DNA of 64,000 bases, taken from assembly GCA_964034945.1 (NCBI GenBank), contig OZ035961.1, positions 44,256,184 through 44,320,183 on the forward strand, in the 5' to 3' direction. Source of the stretch: Chrysopilus asiliformis. Lineage: Eukaryota; Arthropoda; Insecta; Diptera; Rhagionidae. Below are positions 11,801 to 21,723 of the stretch, piece by piece. The position numbers were made by a program, and so were the translations under genes. Within the stretch, counting starts at the first letter, position 1, and the number at the start of each line of letters is the position of its first letter. The notes under the pieces are model-generated. The model did not search any database. It was given only the letters and a program-made list of their open reading frames with translations, and had not been told where the DNA came from.

Positions 11801-12229
11801 ACTACCTAAACAGCTGACCGACGCCCCACTATCAAGCAATCCTATAATTTCCTTTCCGTGGATTTCTACCACTGCATATGGTCTATCGTCAGTGGTCGAA
11901 CTCAAAACTGCTTCGGATATTTCGCGATGCATAATTTTTCGATTTGTAAATTTTTCGCGCAGCTTCAAAATGGATTTTTTCGACCTTGGAACAACTATTT
12001 CTTCAACAAAAATTCTATTTCGCGCTAATTCGTACTTTCTTAATCTTTCGTGAAGTGTGGTGTCAGGAAAAGTTTGAGTGGAGACATCTGTCTTTTCTTT
12101 TTTTAAAATCTGGATTTTCAGTGAGCTAGAAGATGGAATTTGCTCGGGTCGGGTGATTAGTTTTGGGGTCGAGGGTTCCCCGACATCCTCTCGCCCCTCC
12201 TCTCGTTTTCCGGAAAACACTTGGGACAA
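8879..12229 (-). CDS. pol: gypsy Pol polyprotein (PR-RT-RNaseH-IN)
   Basis: This enzyme set copies the element's RNA into DNA and inserts it into the genome. Numbered from the TTG at 12229, an aspartic protease DSGA sits at 133-136. Reverse transcriptase spans about 300-470, with catalytic Asp363 and YLDD at 426-429. RNase H spans about 570-690, with Asp575, Glu615, Asp642 and Asp685. Integrase has a zinc-binding His777, His784, Cys814, Cys817 and an Asp847, Asp906, Glu941 triad with 34 residues between the last two. The frame is 1116 residues without a stop. It probably has no start of its own: it overlaps gag by at least 73 bp in the -1 frame and is most likely made by ribosomal frameshifting as a Gag-Pol fusion. 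No env follows. Confidence 0.95.
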   Translation of the reverse strand: MSQVFSGKREEGREDVGEPSTPKLITRPEQIPSSSSLKIQILKKEKTDVSTQTFPDTTLHERLRKYELARNRIFVEEIVVPRSKKSILKLREKFTNRKIMHREISEAVLSSTTDDRPYAVVEIHGKEIIGLLDSGASVSCLGSKRMEILNMTSLPFTKFNTSVQTADGHPQAVLGKIRLPVKYKNKTEQVDFYLVPSLAQAVYLGVNFWRIFQIAPQIISEIKVASVDSNSHVLSAEQQKQLNIVTAKFPCYEREGLGCTQLEMHTIDVGSSEPIKQRHFPVSPAIQKLMDEEIDRMLKLGVIEESTSTWSSPVVLVRKPGKNRLCLDSRRLNSVTKKDAYPLQHIEGLLSRLADTHFISSIDLKDAYWQIPLDQRSREMTAFTIPGRPLYHYKVMAFGLCNASQRLARLMDKVIPHRLRNRVFVYLDDLLLVAASFDEMVKLLEEVAKLLKDAGLTINLQKSRFCFKELRYLGYVVGGGCLKTDAEKVSAIADFPVPTSLKQTRRFLGMAGWYRRFIRDFSTLTAPISDCLKQSKKFVFSSEAIEAFGKLKKALTSAPVLVHADFNKPFFIQCDASSLGIGGVLFQLDEDNQERPITFISQKLTTTQRNYSVTELECLAAVVSVKKFRPYVEGHPFTIITDHASLKWLMSQKDLSGRLARWSLKLQGFDFQIKHRKGSLNVVADTLSRVHVESLEENSEERMIEIDLQSQAFVSDEYAELSRTIGENKDKLPDLVVSDGYVYKRTDHYRGDPMQEDLCWRLWVPSSLTQTLILRAHQPPQAAHGGINKTLFRLQQKYYWPNMASQVREVINKCEICKQVKSPNFIMKPAMGRRSLPERPWQRLYMDFLGPYPRSRNGNTTIFLVLEQFTKFPLAKPLPHANARLIIKYLDEMFGIFGVPEEIFTDNGKQFTSNQFQEFLRSYGIKHVKTAVYSPQANASERVNRSILDSIRAYLKEDQRLWDSKLNHIMMSLRSSKHTSIGISPYQALFGSMMVNHGSEYELLHKLGTLQDGNVQLQQTDKMGLMRADISKRLLEAQDKVVNKYNLRSREVSYMPGQEIYRRQFVLSDATQNRSAKLCKKFVKGRILSKVSKNLYQITDMKGKPLGVYHAKDLHV
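12157..12229 (-). other. gag-pol overlap, presumed -1 frameshift region
   Basis: Pol codons start one base upstream of gag codons across this overlap, a -1 relation. Candidate slip points on the coding strand are the AAAAC runs in GGAAAAC and, just before the gag stop, CCAAAAC. Neither is a textbook X-XXY-YYZ heptamer, so the exact slip site is open. Confidence 0.6.
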
Positions 12230-14091
12230 GAACGACCAGTGACATTTTTATACCCACAACGGAAGCAGAACAGTTTCCGTTCCATAGAAGGACAATCGTA
12301 GAAAGAGTGGCCTACAGCATCACAATTCCAACATATGTAGCTGGAGTGATCTCTGTTATTGGGAAAAGAAGTGTTTCGCCTAAGACCAATGGCTTCTATC
12401 TGCCTCTCTTCTACCTCCTGAAATTGAACACGATTCTCGACTTCGCTAATCTGCCGTCTGCTTACTGGGTTTGTAAGACGAGAGCCATATTGGGTACTAC
12501 GCTGATTTAAATATAACTCCGCTTTCCTACATGCGTCCCTCAACTGGTCAAGACTTAGCATGGGTTGCGAGAATATTAGCTGCCCTATTTTATCCTTTAC
12601 GTTCAATCTAATTATGCTGACCAATTCAGACTCAGGTATTGGATACTGTAAACGGCTGTATTCAATCATGATCTTATCGAAATATTCATCGAATTTTTCG
12701 GTTGACTCTTGCTTTCGATCAATGATGAATTTCAGTATGTCTGAGTCTGTACTGGGCTTTTTGAACTGTCTAATTAACGCAAACTTTAGATTTTCCCAAT
12801 TAAGATTCGGATATTTTCTCGCAAATCGCCAATACCATGCTTCGGCCGTACCCGTTAAGAGCACATGAAAATTGCTGACTATTTGGTGTTGCGAATAACC
12901 CTGAGCTATTGCCAATTTCTCCACCCGAAATATAAAATCTTCGACCAAGAACGTGGGTGAAACTCCGTCGAACTTGAAACCCCACTTATACAATCTGACC
13001 TCATGGTGTAATGGACGTCGATATCCCCTATAAGGTTCAGGTGGTATGGGTGTATGTTCCCTAAATCCCTGTGTTTCGTTGTATTGTGGCGCTGTGACAT
13101 GTTCTGGTCTCCAACTTGCATTCGGTTGATAATTTGCTCTATTTTGGTAACTTTGTTCTGTATTTCGACGACCTAGCTTTAATTCCGGATTAGTATCCCA
13201 ATAATATTCTCCGTCTGTCCTCGGTTGTCTGTGAGGTTTGTTAGTTGTTTCAGTTTGCCTGTCTTTAATGCGCAGCTGAGCTATTTCTTCTAGGACTTGC
13301 TCCAGAATTTCCCTAACAGAACCATTCGCCTCCTTGTTTTTGGGTTCGTTCAGATTTTTATGACCCCTATCGTCCGTTTCCTTTCGCGAACTTAAAGGCT
13401 CTTTGAACCGAGATTTGAAAATTTGATCTCTCGAGTCCATTCCCCTTTCCCGGGTCATAGCTGAATTAGTGCCGAATTCTGAGTAACCCCAAGTTCCTGA
13501 ACGGCTAGATCGGTTTACACCTGGTAAATCTAATGGATTACTAGGTCTACTAGGACTAGTATCTCTAACTCTGTCGTAAGTGAGAGTTAAACCTCGCGCT
13601 GCCTTTAAGACTTCGTCAATAGACTCAGTTCCAAACTCTTTTTGACGACTTTTCCTAATTGCTCCCGTTTCTCTCAAAATGTCTTGCCCATCTCTATCTT
13701 TGCGGTTTTCCTTCGAACCTTGCTCATCAAAACCTTTATTTGTTTTACTTGTTTTAGATTGTGTTTGAGAAAAACTTCCTAACTCTATTCTTTCTAATCC
13801 CGTGCCTCCTGCCGCACCTAACTGTGCGTCCTCAAAATTTTCCATACGGCTAAATCTGGGTAATCGTGCCTGAGAATTTTCGTCCCCGACAATATCGAGG
13901 TTGGACACTACTCTTGACGACCTTGGTGTCTGAATCAAATTGCTCGGCATTGTCGCTTCGGGACTACTATCTTCATCCGAGTCAGAGAGATTTCGTTCTT
14001 CCGCATTTGGGTACGGAGAAAACGATACCCTTCTGCCTCTACCCCGACCTCTAACGACCTTTGTTAAACCTTGCCTTCTTGTGCGGACCAT
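12157..14091 (-). CDS. gag: gypsy Gag polyprotein
   Basis: Gag is the structural protein that forms the virus-like particle and packages the element's RNA. The first ATG at 14091 gives 644 residues; a TTG-initiated extension upstream is unlikely. The N terminus is strongly basic (RGRGRGRR), followed by a long polar region. A retrotransposon-gag/capsid-like domain with a WYWRFARKYP motif lies at about 370-540. Near the C terminus is a CCHC knuckle (CWNCDAVGHSFYDC) and a second cysteine cluster (CFRCGYKNVTGRSC) in which the histidine position is not conserved. The frame is uninterrupted and overlaps pol. Confidence 0.92.
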   Translation of the reverse strand: MVRTRRQGLTKVVRGRGRGRRVSFSPYPNAEERNLSDSDEDSSPEATMPSNLIQTPRSSRVVSNLDIVGDENSQARLPRFSRMENFEDAQLGAAGGTGLERIELGSFSQTQSKTSKTNKGFDEQGSKENRKDRDGQDILRETGAIRKSRQKEFGTESIDEVLKAARGLTLTYDRVRDTSPSRPSNPLDLPGVNRSSRSGTWGYSEFGTNSAMTRERGMDSRDQIFKSRFKEPLSSRKETDDRGHKNLNEPKNKEANGSVREILEQVLEEIAQLRIKDRQTETTNKPHRQPRTDGEYYWDTNPELKLGRRNTEQSYQNRANYQPNASWRPEHVTAPQYNETQGFREHTPIPPEPYRGYRRPLHHEVRLYKWGFKFDGVSPTFLVEDFIFRVEKLAIAQGYSQHQIVSNFHVLLTGTAEAWYWRFARKYPNLNWENLKFALIRQFKKPSTDSDILKFIIDRKQESTEKFDEYFDKIMIEYSRLQYPIPESELVSIIRLNVKDKIGQLIFSQPMLSLDQLRDACRKAELYLNQRSTQYGSRLTNPVSRRQISEVENRVQFQEVEERQIEAIGLRRNTSFPNNRDHSSYICWNCDAVGHSFYDCPSMERKLFCFRCGYKNVTGRSCPKCFPENERRGERMSGNPRPQN

Positions 14092-15152
14092 GATTAAAAG
14101 TTTGACCAAATTAATTTTCTAATTTACAGCGACGAAATAGGAATGAAAATATATAATATCCAACACACTTAAATAAATATACCCTTATTCTATATAACTC
14201 TTGGCCTAAATGAGCCTAAATATTTCTCATCCGAAATACTATAACAATATGATAATAAATAAATAGATAATATCGACAATTATAATAAATAATATCAACC
14301 AAACCCAAAAAAAAAATTAATAAATAACAAATATTTTATAAATAGGATCTTAAACAAACTACCAAAAAAAAATAAATAAGTAGAATATATTCGAATCTCC
14401 CTAGAAAATTTTTCGAACTCTAAAAAAAAACCAATCAAAGCTTCTCCGAAACTTCAATTCAAATTTAACGAACTTTTTCCTCTCAATCATATAAACGGGA
14501 AGTGACATAATCAAAAGACAATCTGTTTAGGCGGACGAGAACGAGTGACCTTGCTATCAACTATCATCTTTAACCAAAAAAAATAAATAAATACAAAAAA
14601 AATACTACTTTAACTACTTTAATCTTGACTTTGAGTCTCATGCAATACAAAAGAAAAACTCTCTTTATGCAGCCATGACACTCTTTAATCTTTTCGTTCA
14701 ACCACCAACATCGGTCTTTGTTTCAACTCTACAAACACGACTGCTGATGATTAAAACGAAAATTTAACTAGCTGACGATAACGATTTGATGCGAATACTA
14801 TGCTTCACATTACCCAGTAGGCTGAAGCAACTATATTCGAGAATCCTCAAATATAGGATATTCACATCAAAAACAGTTACCTGTGTACCAACAGGATTGA
14901 GACCTTCTGTCTTTCTCCAGACTCTACTTCATTCATCAATGAAGAGGACAAGAGCACAGCTTCCGGTTCCATCCTGTCAGCATGTGACTTGCACAACAAA
15001 AAAAAAGAAGAAGAAATTTTATTTAACTACAATCTGCTGTTTCCTACAATTTCCCTCCAGGTGTTCTTTCAATTTAAAACTCACACGTTTTGGCGCCATG
15101 CGACATGGCCGCCAACTGAAATTCAAATATTATTGGGTCATTTGTAATGACC
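14092..15152 (-). other. gypsy leader between primer site and gag
   Basis: About 1 kb of untranslated leader, AT-rich next to gag. It would hold packaging and splice signals, none of which I can define. A 217-residue frame on the opposite strand runs into the LTR and is not supported as a gene. Confidence 0.6.
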
Positions 15153-15170
15153 GCCTACCATTGGGCGCCA
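15153..15170 (-). other. Primer-binding site, tRNA-Lys-like
   Basis: On the coding strand, two bases (GA) after the 5' LTR, the sequence reads TGGCGCCCAATGGTAGG. Its first 10 bases, TGGCGCCCAA, fit the 3' end of a lysine tRNA as used by several gypsy-group elements. The match weakens after that. Confidence 0.65.
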
Positions 15171-15172
15171 TC

Positions 15173-17656
15173 TGTTATGCACGAGATCTGGGATCCTTTA
15201 AGAATCACCAACAGAAACTAGTCCAGGCGGCGTTCGTTGTCCTCGCCACCTGCGATCCCTCCGTTTCCCCTGACCGACTAGGCACTCGAACTTTTGCCGG
15301 CTCCGCTCGTCGGATTGGGGGGGATTCTTGTCGCGGGAAAACGGTTCATAACATACAAAAAAAATTAGTGCCTACAACCTTCAAATATGGGTTCGGTCAT
15401 ATGAGTAACATAAAAAGGATAGAGAAGACGAAATTGTAATAATCCGAATAAATAAATAATTCACACCAATAGGTAAACGAATATTTAAATTATTAAATAA
15501 ATAAACGAATAAATATAGAAAAATTAATGAACAACAGGAAATCATGTCCTCATATGACTTGAACCTTTAAATCTAATTGTAGAAAACAGCGTCCTCCAGC
15601 TTTTCACTCGTCTCGTCCAACCCTCCTAATTCGCCTCAGACCACATCACCCCCTTTCGGCGCACTTTAACCGAACATAATCAAATCGAACATCCCGAGAA
15701 ATTGAAAATTAACCGCCGAGGTTACTAACGACATCTATGATTTTGGATCAGACATCTGCCTTCAGACTAAGCAAGACAAATGTTCCAACCAATCGGCGAG
15801 AATAGAGAAATAAAATGAAACTACTAAATGGTACTCTATACAAATTCCTAATTTATAATAATTGACGAACGAATCGAAAATACATAATTTGAATACATTG
15901 GCAGAATTTTACTAACTAATATTTAATAAACTTAATGTACTAAATATAAGCTTATGTATTAAAACATTAAAAAAGACGAGGGGAAGTGAATTTACTCTAA
16001 TAATTATGCATTTTAATATAAAAAAAAATCGAATACTGAAATGCAACGATACTCACTGTGATCGATTTAATAAGGCACCTGATCTTTACTCTATTGCTGT
16101 CCAGGTGTTGTGCGCGCATAACTCCTGTCTCCAAATTTTATCTTTTTGCTTTTTTTTGTTGAAACGCTAAAATGTTTATATTAAAAAATGCATAACTGTA
16201 CATTAAAACATAAAAAACTTTAAGAAACTTCCCTCTTTTTTTTTTTAAAGAAAATATAGTAAATATTTTCGATCGTTAATTCTTTTGTAGAAATGTTGAT
16301 TTTCGAAATCCCTATTAGCTCTCCGGCGAATCCTCGTTGGAACGGCTCTGCTCGTTAATTTGCCGTACCTCTGGTTTCCCTCTTCAACTCGTGCGATGAT
16401 GTAGCTCAACGTAGCAAACAAGAAAAAAAACAATTCGGCGATCGCTTTCCGTGGAGATGATGAAAATGAAGGAAAAACTGCTCGAATTCAAAAAAAAAAC
16501 TGTTCGAATAGAAGAAATCAGCTCGACTTCGAAATATCTTTTACAGCTCTCTGATTGACTTGCAGTTCCCTTTTTTCTTTTTTCCTTTTTTAATTAATAT
16601 AAGAAAAACGTGGGTTCTCTAAAACTTGATTCAATGTCCGGTTGACCTTCAGCCTCCTTTTTATTTTTTCTTTCAAATAGCTGCTCAAATTGGTCCAACC
16701 GGTCAAAACTGGAACCGTTGCGGATCGAACAAACCGGATTAACAAAGAAACCGGATTAAAAAAAAACTGGATCTGAAACAAGGAAAACCGCGGTATTCGG
16801 GTTGTGCGGTCAGAAATTTTGGCAAAATCGCGCTTTTTGAGGCCAATTCTTATGTAACACGCACTCTAGAATTTCTATGTCACCCGAATACCGCCTACGA
16901 GTTTTCTTTCCTCGTTCAAGCAACCTGCCGAAACATAAAGCGTGAAAGATCCGCACTGAATTTAACCGATTTTCTCTGAACATACCTTTTTTTTTTGTGA
17001 GTTTTCTATTAAATCCTTTCTTTCCTTTTCCTGGTGCGCTCGTTTTTCCTTCAATCCAACGTTTCTTCACTCGAATATCTCTTTTAGTGCACGTTTCCTT
17101 TTTTTCTTGTTTGAACGTTTTCTTTATTCCACTCTTTTTCTACGTGGCTTTCCACGAGCCGACGGGAACCGCACTGAGCCGTCCCTTCCAACGAAAATTC
17201 CCGAGGCGCCATGTTCTGTAAAATTCGCGTGTACTCCTTGATAATGAAACTCACGTTTCTAGACACGTGTCTTTCCAGTCTAATACTATCTTCCATTCGT
17301 GTTTCATTTTAATCGAATTTCAACTTTTTCTCCCCCTAATTTTACTTTGCCTTTTCAACATGATGCGCTATAAACATTGATAATACGCTCACCTCTCACG
17401 TTCCCTTTAATTTCGATCAAATTCGTTAACGATTAACATAGGGAGGATTCTAATCCGGGTTCTAAGGTGACTTCCAATTTTGGTTCAAACCTTTACCCAT
17501 ACGAACCCGTGGCTCAAACCTTCACGATCGTCGCACAGTTTCTATAAGGTTTGGAACTAGGCTAATCGCTCCCCAAGATTCTTACCTTATGATTACCGCA
17601 AAAAAAGTTACAGTCTAGGTCAAAAATACATAACACCTTACTTTACCCATATAACA
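15173..17656 (-). repeat. 5' LTR of the gypsy element
   Basis: This 2484-bp copy precedes gag on the coding strand and must hold the promoter. It is about 99% identical by eye to the copy at 6229. At 2.48 kb it is long for a Ty3/gypsy LTR. I could not place the transcription start or polyadenylation site. Confidence 0.95.
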
Positions 17657-18416
17657 AACGTTAGTTAATTTTTATCAATGGTTTACGCAGTGGATAACTC
17701 GAAATTCTTATTAATAAAAAATTTTAAGAGTTAACTGACGTTAGTTAACTTTGTGTTAGCTAACATACCGATTTCCTCGAGTTAAGGAGTTGATAACTCT
17801 TGACGGCGCATAACTCTTGCAAAAAAGACTGGAAGAAGCAATGATCCATTAAAAAAATGCAATTTATGTTGTTTTATTATATTACCTTATCACTTGAACA
17901 CCAATTTTCTGATCGCTTTCCTTCAATTTTTAAATTTTCCACTTTTAATTACTTTGCAGTGAATCACAATTAAAATAAAAACATTAATTTCACTCCTATT
18001 TTAATATTGTCTCCAAGGAAACGGATTTAAAAAACCAAAATATGACTTATTTTAATATCGTCTCCAAGGAAACGGATTTAAAAAACCAAAATTTGACTTA
18101 AATGTAAAAGATTTTCGTATTTTTTGGTACAATTCGGCACAAGGGTTGCCGTATTCCAGCGAAATTTTTAAATAAAATACGAGTTAGCTATTATATGGAG
18201 GAAATTTTTTTATTAATAAGAATAGTTATCTAATGGATAAGTTTGCTATCTCGGAGTTAGTTAGCACATGAGTTATCTCCGTGTTAGGGATTTTTTATTA
18301 ATAAGGCTGTTAAAGTATATTTCACTGTATTATTCAATTGCGGCCATGAGCAAACGTCGTATATGTCCTGTTTTCGCAAGATCGTTCTGCTTTTTCGATC
18401 CAAATCCGGCGAAATT

Positions 18417-18760
18417 TTCAATCCTGCGTTTTCGCTCAAAATCCTGTAAAACTCGAGCTTTGATCCGGTTTTCCCGGCAATTTCTTGTACCGAAAATTCA
18501 AATTTTGTCAAAGAGCAGAAAAACTCCGTATTTAATCCTGCGTTTTCGCCCGAAATCCTGTAAAACTTCAGCTTTTATCTTGTTTTCCCCGTGATTTCTT
18601 GTGCTGACAATTCAAATTTTGTCAAAGAGAAGAAAAACTCCGTATTTAATCCTGCGTTTTCGCCCGAAATCCTTTAAAACTCCAGCTTTTATCTTGTTTT
18701 CCCGACAATTTTTTGTACCGAAAATTCAAATTTTATCAGTAGAAGAAAAACTTCGTAGTT
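18417..18760 (+). repeat. 114-bp tandem repeat, about three copies
   Basis: The phrase ATCCTGCGTTTTCGC starts at 18421, 18535 and 18649, a period of 114 bp. Each unit continues with AAATCCTGTAAAACT, a GTTTTCCC..TTTCTTGT block and AAAATTCAAATTTTGTCA. The 108-residue frame over it is periodic because of the repeat and is not a gene. Confidence 0.85.
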
Positions 18761-18814
18761 AACGCTGTCAACGCGGTACAGCCGCCGCGCGTCAATAAGC
18801 GTTTTCCATTGGCC

Positions 18815-19015
18815 TTGGAGTAGCACTCCAGAGGCTCTATCACCGAACACGATACGATTGGTTCGAATCGTAAATTAAATATTCTTGTTGGTATAAAACA
18901 ATAACAACAACATTGAATTTACGATTGGAGTCAATCGTATCGTGTTCGGTTAATAGGGCCTCAGGGCCTCAGGGCCTCAGGGCCTCAGGGCCTCAGGTTA
19001 ATAGGGCCTCAGCAC
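18815..19015. repeat. Hairpin element with an expanded GGCCTCAG array in one arm
   Basis: The left arm (AGCACTCC..AGAGGCTCTATCACCG, then AACACGATACGATTG) is mirrored on the right by CAATCGTATCGTGTTCGG, and AGCACTCC is seen again in the same sense beside it. In the right arm GGCCTCAG is repeated five times head to tail (about 18956-18998). Slippage appears to have acted on one arm only. Confidence 0.7.
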
Positions 19016-19149
19016 TCCTGCCCGATCCTAGGAGTAGATCATATGTATTTAAATTCAAAAATTTCCGCGAGATAGGACTTCCCTTATACAGAACCTCTAA
19101 GGACTAAATTCCTACATCAATCCTCTTGAATTTCAGCTTGGGTGCAAAT

Positions 19150-19858
19150 CAGTGTTGTGCCGCGTAGTCTACGTGATGTAGACTACACCATTGTCTACGC
19201 GTAGACTATTACTGTAGACAATGGTCTATTCTCTACGCGTAGACAATGTAGACAATCAATAAAATAAAGGATAGCTGATTTAGTTTTAAAATCTCATTTT
19301 CTTCAATTAATTTTAACATAATAAAGCACACTTTCCAGGAAACAATCGCCAAATGCTGTAATGGAGAACTTCGGAGCAAACTTTAGTGGTAATTCTAATT
19401 CTTTTCATGCAATCTAAGCGGCTTTTTTTTAATTTTTGCAATTGAAATCACATTAAATTCTACAATCTTTTTCTTTACACATTTTTCAATATAACGAACC
19501 GTTTGTTTAAAAAACTGATTCATTTGTATGGGATGGCTTTGCTCATTTAAGAATATCTGTTTAATTTGTTCAAAAAACACGTTTGTTTCTAGTCTTTACC
19601 TTAATTCCGTTGAGAGTTGTATTTACAGATAGACGGAAATCTATACGGAAGTAATTCAAATCAAATAATATATAGACCTATCAAAGGTCAGTCGATTTCG
19701 GCTTTGACAATATATGACTCATTAATAACTTTGTAAGATATGAGAAAGTCTACATTGTCTACGCAAAGTCGACATTGTCTACTCCAAATCGATTGTCTAC
19801 GCTATTGTCTACACTAAAGTGTAGACAATTAAAGTCTACGCGTAGAGGAACAACACTG
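19150..19858. mobile_element. hAT-type MITE (TSD GTGCAAAT)
   Basis: The 709-bp element starts CAGTGTTGTGCC and ends GGAACAACACTG. GTGCAAAT is duplicated exactly at 19142-19149 and 19859-19866. The 8-bp duplication and CAGTG start fit hAT elements. GTAGACAATG and CTACGCGTAGAC motifs repeat in both sub-terminal regions. No transposase remains. Confidence 0.88.
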
Positions 19859-19866
19859 GTGCAAAT

Positions 19867-20387
19867 TCGTTAACCGGAAGTAATCAAAATGGCGGCTTTT
19901 TAAAAAATCACAGTTTGGTTATTTGCTGTTTATTGTGAAACGACGCGTTTTTTAGTAGTCTTAAGTTTAAGAAAAGTTGAAGACAGTAAAATTTCCGACA
20001 CTTTTGTCTTTAACGGGAACTCGATATCTCAAAAATCATATCGAGATATACCGTTATTTGGGAAAAAAAACTATTTGTTTTGCTATTCTCTAGAAAACTA
20101 ACGGGTTTTCGGTGATTCATTGTATGAGATGATTTGAAAATAATAATATTTGCTACAATTCGGTTTACCATGTTACACGCAATCTTTTACCGTTATTGAG
20201 ATAATTTCATTAAAAATTGAAAAATAGATTTTTGTAAATTGCTTACAAACTAATGGTTTTTCGAAATATAGAAAAAATTAAAGATTTTAAAATTCTCTAT
20301 AATACGGTTTGTCACCGTAAATCGATATTCACCGTAAATCGATCACCGATATATTTCAGGTTTTGCAAAAAAAATTATGTTTGTATA
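19867..20387 (-). repeat. Dispersed repeat family D, copy 2
   Basis: It is the reverse complement of the family D core: TCGTTAACCGGAAGT, AATGGCGGCTTTTTAAAAA, TCATATCGAGATATACCG, AACTAACGGGTTTTCGG and CAATCTTTTACCGTTATTGA. The hAT MITE at 19150 abuts its end. Confidence 0.6.
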
Positions 20388-20763
20388 CACGCTAAAAAAT
20401 AAAGTCTAATTTTTAGACTTTTTTCCTACATATAGGTCAACACCTTTTTGAGCCTAAAAACCAAACTTAAAAGGTTTGAAATTATTTTCAAATTTTAAAT
20501 AGTATTATCCGGTCTAAATTTAAGGTATTAAAATTTAAATTTTAGTCTAAAATAGTTTAAAAATTAGTTCCAAATTTCTAAAACTTCTCAAATTAAAACC
20601 TTACGGTTTAAGTTTAAGATGAAAAATATTCATAAACTTCTAAAGTTTTAAATATAGAGAAAATAGTTTAAAATTCCACTTTCAAATTTTAAATTTTAAC
20701 TTTCAAAAGATTAAAAAATAGAGGAGAAAAGTTAAAAAAAATTAGACTCCAGTTTTTACCGTG
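20388..20763. mobile_element. TA-flanked MITE
   Basis: Inverted ends CACGCTAAAAAATAAAGTCT and AGACTCCAGTTTTTACCGTG bound 376 bp. TA lies outside each end (20386-20387 and 20764-20765). The interior is AT-rich with AAATTTTAAA and GTTTAAAA motifs and has no coding capacity. Similar CACG[GC]TAAAAAA ends occur elsewhere in the window. Confidence 0.65.
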
Positions 20764-20765
20764 TA

Positions 20766-21720
20766 TGTAAATATAAGCTTATATTTTAATTTTTCTGCTA
20801 TGGTGTAGAATGCGCAGGAACGTAAATTTTGTATAAGAAAATCATGTGCTGGTCACATCAGATATTTTATCAATGTTTCTCAACGAAATAGTTTTGAAAG
20901 AAATAAAAAATAAAAATAAAATAGAATATTTTAATAAAATAAAGTAGAGCCCTGTACCCCGAAATTTTTCAAGGGAAAATATTGAAAATCCTAAAAGTTG
21001 AATAAAATATTTTGAATCAAAGCCTGTTGTTAGCTGGTAAGCCATCTGTTTGATTTTATTTAATTTTGGTATCATCTGAAAATGTTGATAAGAGTGGATA
21101 TGGTGATTACTATAGGCAATTTCCGTTCGTGTTAAATTTAGAATGAAATTTTCGATAGGAATGTGGCTTATAGCAGATAATCAAGTACATATCGAAATAA
21201 AGCTTATGTCGTTTACAGCCACCACATGTGGATTCTTCGAATCTATAAAATCTCATTTTCAAGTATGTCTTCCTGACTATAAAAGTGTGCGCTCCTTTAT
21301 TCTATCGTTTTTTCTTGTAGGTTAAGCATATCCACTAGACAGGACGTACGTGACATAAATGAAAAGCTTCCGCTTATTTCTATGTTTTGTCGCATGTGGG
21401 CTTCTATTATCGGTGTACAAAGGTGGTAATATCGCAAGAAAAAATGAATGATGATGGGATTATTGGCTAATTTGTGGCTCTTAAAGATCTCGTTAGCATT
21501 CCAGAGAGCAACCCAATTTTTCAGAATTCAGAAAGTTTTATGTTGCCAAATTAAATATGACTATGAATAAAAGTTTTACATAAAGCAAAAATGGTTTCAC
21601 ATTAAATAGGGATTAAAGTAGTCTGAAAGACATCGAACAATTTTTTTTCTTATCCTCTAATTAGAATATTTTATGAATGAAATGGAGGAGATATTTGTAA
21701 CGCAAAAAAGCGAGTTCCTA
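20766..21720. other. AT-rich spacer, nothing recognised
   Basis: No convincing exon, RNA gene or element end. Confidence 0.45.
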
Positions 21721-21723
21721 CAC

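Larger units (their letters stand above)
6229..17656 (-). mobile_element. Complete Ty3/gypsy LTR retrotransposon
   Basis: An 11.4-kb element is bounded by two 2.48-kb LTRs starting TGTTAT and ending ATAACA. A 4-bp duplication, AACG, flanks it (6225-6228 and 17657-17660). On the minus strand the order is 5' LTR, tRNA-Lys-like primer site, about 1-kb leader, gag, pol (protease, reverse transcriptase, RNase H, integrase), short 3' untranslated region and 3' LTR. There is no env frame, and gag and pol have no internal stops. The LTRs differ by about half a dozen substitutions and a few small indels, so the insertion is recent. By its RT motif the lineage may be mdg3/micropia-like, but that is from memory and unsure. 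Confidence 0.95.
6211..18309. mobile_element. PIF/Harbinger-type MITE split by the gypsy element
   Basis: The left end CAGCCTTATTAATAA (6211) and right end TTATTAATAAGGCTG (to 18309) are inverted copies flanked by TTA on both sides (6208-6210 and 18310-18312), the TWA-type 3-bp duplication of PIF/Harbinger elements. Removing the retrotransposon leaves about 670 bp, rich in AGTTAACT and GAGTTAGCTA motifs. The gypsy element entered 18 bp from the left end. No coding remnant is visible. Confidence 0.7.

Noticed and set aside
12163..12868. Plus-strand frames of 102-115 residues
   Set aside because: They are antisense shadows of gag.
14786..15439. 217-residue open frame on the plus strand
   Set aside because: It lies antisense to the gypsy leader and runs into the LTR, has a lysine run from poly-A and shows no domain.
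16245..17296. Several 60-86-residue frames repeated exactly at 7296-8348
   Set aside because: They are duplicated only because the LTR is duplicated. Their composition is low-complexity and no start or domain is convincing.
8879..17656. Errantivirus-like env gene
   Set aside because: No frame of useful size follows pol; only about 170 bp separate the pol stop from the LTR.
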